From an uncultured Prevotella sp. (GTDB lineage: Bacteria; Bacteroidota; Bacteroidia; Bacteroidales; Bacteroidaceae): a stretch of DNA of 6,871 nt. Shown here one piece after another: positions 4,482 through 6,871 of this stretch. The stretch is taken from positions 1 through 6,871 of the forward strand of contig CAAFFL010000175.1 in the NCBI GenBank assembly GCA_900762125.1, given 5' to 3'. Numbering within the stretch: the first letter of the stretch is position 1; every line of letters starts with the position of its first letter. The notes below the pieces were generated by a model. The model did no database searches. It was not told the origin of the DNA and saw only the letters and a list, made by a program, of their open reading frames with translations. The translations under genes were made by a program, and so were the position numbers.

Positions 4482-5465
4482 TCAGAACACTACATAGTGC
4501 TTCAGCCGCTCCATATCCTGCGGTGTGAAGTCGCGCATCAGCCGCAGGTCGTCGAGGGAATGAAGCGGACCCTTCAGTCGTCGATAGTCGGTGATGGCCT
4601 TCGCCTGATAGTAGTTGATGTACGGATGTCGCTTGAGTTCCGATAGCGACAGCTTGTTCACGTTGAGGCGTCGGATATGGTCGTCAACGGCGAAGTATTT
4701 GAGCGCCTCCTCGGGAAAGTCGTCAATCTCCAGCAACTGCTTCGGGCTATAGAACCCTCCGAGCCGCTGGCGATAGGTCGCGATGCGTCGTGCGAAATAG
4801 CTTCCGATACCCGGCACACGCTGCAGCTCCGTGGTGTCGGCGCTGTTCAGCAGGATGTGCTCCGTGGGACCGATCTTATGCAGCCGGGTGGTCTGAGTTT
4901 GGTCCTTCGGCGTGCTATTTTCTGCCATTCCATCGTGACAGAGCTCTGCCGCGGGGCGATAGTCGTTGCCGATGCGGATATATGGTTCCAGTTCACGGTA
5001 TTGCTTCTGCGTAAGGCCATAGAGGCGTGCAAAATCCTGCGGTCGACGATAGACGCCACCCCGTGCTCTATACTTATATATATTGCGCACCTGCCAAGGC
5101 CGTAGCCCCAGTCGCAGGAACGCTGTGCTATCGGCAGTGTTCGGGTCGAATGGGAAACGCTCCGCACGCATGCCGCCATCAGCATAGTAGTCACCAGCAG
5201 CATCGTAACCACCATCGGCATAATAGCCCCTATCCGCATCATAGCCTCCTCTGCCATCATACCCTCCACGCCGACTCCTATATCCACGGTAGTAGGCCTG
5301 CCCTGTCTGTGCCGCGTTCAGACTATCCTCCGCCGTCAACGGTGTCTCCGTCTCGCCATGGCTGAGCACCATGATGATGGCGAGCACCACAATGCCCAGT
5401 GCCAGGAAAAACATCAGCACATACCGGTCGGACTTGTTCAGATAGAAGATATCACGCAGTCGCAT
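4482..5465 (-). CDS. Membrane-anchored helix-hairpin-helix (ComEA-like) protein
   Basis: This 327-residue protein has an N-terminal cytoplasmic stretch with 'F-x-x-x-K-S-D-R', one membrane helix (about 15-34), then a low-complexity Gly/Tyr/Asp/Arg segment (61-98) and three helix-hairpin-helix units. Unit 1 is about 105-165 (FLRLGLRPWQVRNIYKYR). Unit 2 is about 205-262 and has the best-kept hairpin, LQRVPGIGSYFARRIATYR. Unit 3 is about 268-327 (LKRHPYINYYQAKAITDYR). Repeated (HhH)n units bind DNA without sequence specificity. ComEA, which has this domain, captures incoming DNA in competence. Whether this protein does so is inference; similar single-helix HhH proteins are common in Bacteroidota with no assigned role. 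The start ATG at 5465 lies 40 bp after the transporter stop, across a short tandem duplication. Only unit 2 keeps the canonical hPGIG hairpin, so the others may be structural. Confidence 0.82.
   Translation of the reverse strand: MRLRDIFYLNKSDRYVLMFFLALGIVVLAIIMVLSHGETETPLTAEDSLNAAQTGQAYYRGYRSRRGGYDGRGGYDADRGYYADGGYDAAGDYYADGGMRAERFPFDPNTADSTAFLRLGLRPWQVRNIYKYRARGGVYRRPQDFARLYGLTQKQYRELEPYIRIGNDYRPAAELCHDGMAENSTPKDQTQTTRLHKIGPTEHILLNSADTTELQRVPGIGSYFARRIATYRQRLGGFYSPKQLLEIDDFPEEALKYFAVDDHIRRLNVNKLSLSELKRHPYINYYQAKAITDYRRLKGPLHSLDDLRLMRDFTPQDMERLKHYVVF
5172..5285 (-). repeat. Degenerate Gly-Tyr-Asp repeat in the HhH protein
   Basis: Residues 61-98 of the HhH protein are made of imperfect units such as GGYDGR, GGYDAD, GYYADG, GYDAAG and DYYADGG. 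The DNA shows matching degenerate repeats, for example the recurring GCATAATAG/GCATCATAG on the + strand. It forms a flexible linker between the membrane helix and the DNA-binding units. Confidence 0.75.
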
Positions 5466-5477
5466 AGGCCTTTATAA

Positions 5478-5525
5478 CCTCTATATCACACCAAACTGAT
5501 ACCCTCTATATCACACCAAACTGAT
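5478..5525. repeat. 23-bp tandem duplication across the transporter stop codon
   Basis: Positions 5478-5500 and 5503-5525 are identical over 23 bp, separated by 2 bp (period 25). The right copy encodes the last codons of the transporter (QFGVI) and its TAG stop. The left copy is untranslated and makes up most of the gap before the HhH gene. Identity is complete, so the duplication is recent or under selection. Confidence 0.9.
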
Positions 5526-6846
5526 GCAGGAACACCGCCGCAATGCAGACGGGCGAGATGAAGCGTATCATGAACAGCCACACGTTGAACACCGTGCCGC
5601 GAATGGTGCCCCAATTGGTGAACTCGTCACGGACGACGCCCCGTGGCACCACCCATCCCACGAAGATGCACGTCAGGAACGAGCCGACGGGCAGGAGGAT
5701 GTTCGACGTGAGGAAGTCACAGAAGTCGAGGAACAACTGGCCGAAGACCTGCAGGTCGACGGCGCCACAGGACAGCGAGCAAAAGACGCCAATGGTCAGC
5801 GCCACCGCCGTCTCGATGATGGCGCCCCGCTTGCGGGAGATGTGCAGCTCCTCATAGAACAGCGCCGTGCCAATCTCGTGCATGGAGATGGTGGAGGTGA
5901 GCGCCGCAAGCACCAGAAGCGCATAGAACAGAATGCCGATGACATACCCCAGCACCGGTGTGAACGCCTGCCGGAGCACGTTGGGCAGCGTGACGAAGAT
6001 GAGCGACGGTCCGCTGTCGGGGTTCACGCCCACGGCGAAGGCGGCGGGGAAGATCATCAGTCCCGCGAGGATGGCGACGAGCGTATCCAGTCCCGCGATC
6101 TGTAAGGACGACTTTGCCAGATTGGTCTGCCGACTGAAGTAGGACGCGTAGGTGCACAGGCATGCCGTGCCCAGCGACAGAGAGAAGAACGCCTGTCCCA
6201 GGGAGTCGAGGAGCATGCCACGTGTGACCTTCGAGAAGTCGGGCTTGAACAGGAACTCGATGCCCCGTCCCGCACCGGGCAAGGTGCACGACGCCACGAC
6301 GATGATGATGAGCAATATAAACAAGGTGGGCATGAGGGCATTGGAGAACTTCTCGATGCCCCGGCGGACGCCGCGGATGACGACGAAGTGGGTGATGAGG
6401 ATGAACGCTGCCGTCCAGATCAACGGCTGCCAAGCATTGGACGAGAACGTGCTGAAATAGGCTGCCACAGAAGCGGTATCGGAGCCTATCTGTCCGGAGA
6501 ACGACGCGAAGAGATACTGCATGCACCATCCTGCGATGACGGAGTAGAAGCCGAGGATGATGACTGAGGTGATGGCACCGAGGTATCCCACAGCACTCCA
6601 CCATCGTCCGCCCATGACATGATAGGCCCTGGCTGCATTGGAGGCGCCATGGCGTCCAACGATGAACTCTGCGATCATACCGGGGACGCCGAGCATGAGC
6701 ACGCACACCAGATAGATGAGGATGAAGGCCGCGCCGCCATCCTGCCCGGTCATATAGGGGAAGCGCCAGATGTTGCCCAAGCCCACCGCGGAGCCTGCCG
6801 TGGCCAGGATGACGCCGATCTTTGTTCCGAAAGAACCTCTTTCCAT
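5506..6846 (-). CDS. Sodium-dependent transporter, NSS/SNF family (LeuT fold)
   Basis: This 446-residue inner-membrane protein is a sodium-coupled symporter of the neurotransmitter:sodium symporter family; bacterial members usually carry amino acids. The signature GSAVGLGNIWRFPYM (18-32) is the unwound first helix, with N25 matching LeuT N27 (sodium and substrate contact). In helix 6, FFSLSLGTACLCTYASY (220-236) matches LeuT FFTLSLGFGAIITYASY. In helix 8, AALTSTIS (314-321) keeps A314, T317 and S318, equivalent to the LeuT Na2 ligands A351, T354 and S355. Hydrophobic segments suggest about 11 helices, common for bacterial members of this length that lack helix 12. One oddity is that the usual G-x-G in helix 6 reads G226-T227-A228, which could narrow or alter the substrate pocket. 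The start at 6846 fits the family N-terminus (short charged lead, then G-x-x-L/I-G-h-I-L-A). It is the first gene of a leftward three-gene run; its promoter lies outside the window. The substrate cannot be named from sequence. Confidence 0.93.
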   Translation of the reverse strand: MERGSFGTKIGVILATAGSAVGLGNIWRFPYMTGQDGGAAFILIYLVCVLMLGVPGMIAEFIVGRHGASNAARAYHVMGGRWWSAVGYLGAITSVIILGFYSVIAGWCMQYLFASFSGQIGSDTASVAAYFSTFSSNAWQPLIWTAAFILITHFVVIRGVRRGIEKFSNALMPTLFILLIIIVVASCTLPGAGRGIEFLFKPDFSKVTRGMLLDSLGQAFFSLSLGTACLCTYASYFSRQTNLAKSSLQIAGLDTLVAILAGLMIFPAAFAVGVNPDSGPSLIFVTLPNVLRQAFTPVLGYVIGILFYALLVLAALTSTISMHEIGTALFYEELHISRKRGAIIETAVALTIGVFCSLSCGAVDLQVFGQLFLDFCDFLTSNILLPVGSFLTCIFVGWVVPRGVVRDEFTNWGTIRGTVFNVWLFMIRFISPVCIAAVFLHQFGVI

Positions 6847-6871
6847 TGAACTTTGAACTTTGAACTTTGAA
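6846..6871. repeat. 7-bp tandem repeat abutting the transporter start codon
   Basis: TTGAACT is repeated 3.7 times on the + strand up to the window edge (TTCAAAG-type units on the coding strand). The innermost copy shares a base with the start codon, so the repeat forms the leader immediately before translation starts. The outer end is cut off, so the full copy number is unknown. Confidence 0.85.

Noticed and set aside
3692..4528. Long + strand open frame of 278 codons
   Set aside because: It runs through tRNA-Phe and its terminator and lies antisense to the DUF4252-type gene; no domain is recognisable.
5852..6706. His/Arg-rich - strand open frame of 284 codons
   Set aside because: It is the alternate reading frame of the transporter gene in GC-rich sequence; the transporter frame has clear family motifs.

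Overview
The window looks like chromosomal DNA from a member of the Bacteroidales, most likely near Prevotella/Prevotellaceae. The evidence is the Bacteroidota promoter type (TTTG-like -33 element, about 20 bp spacer, TAnnTTTG -7 element), general lack of strong Shine-Dalgarno sequences, signal peptides ending in 'AQ', a PorT-like outer-membrane barrel, a DUF4252-type protein and an Rpn/PDDEXK_2 nuclease with a repeat-bearing C-terminus. The genus is inference from style, not from a marker gene.

Left half, + strand. Two separately promoted genes encode exported proteins predicted to be outer-membrane beta-barrels (196-861 and 1036-1821). A 350-bp gap follows (1822-2171) that may hold decayed coding sequence. 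A Bacteroidota-type promoter then drives an Rpn-family nuclease gene (2172-3083), with a small three-helix membrane protein gene 27 bp downstream (3111-3425).

Centre. Two divergent tRNA genes, tRNA-Pro(CGG) on the - strand and tRNA-Phe(GAA) on the + strand, each have a TACCTTTG -7 element and a hairpin terminator. The two -7 regions form a perfect 16-bp inverted repeat.

Right half, - strand. Three genes read towards the tRNAs: an NSS/SNF-family sodium-dependent transporter (6846-5506), a membrane-anchored helix-hairpin-helix protein (5465-4482) and a small secreted DUF4252-type protein (4408-3935). Gaps are 40 and 73 bp, so co-transcription is possible, although their functions are not obviously linked. 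Short repeats sit at both ends of the transporter gene (a 7-bp tandem repeat touching the start codon, a 23-bp duplication spanning the stop codon), and a GC-rich palindromic element lies before the DUF4252 gene.

The most interesting locus is the Rpn gene. Its C-terminal region carries five EGRA tetrapeptide repeats, with candidate internal start codons just upstream. This is the layout expected of Rpn gene-within-gene toxin-antitoxin phage-defence systems studied in E. coli. Its own small membrane-protein neighbour is unexplained.
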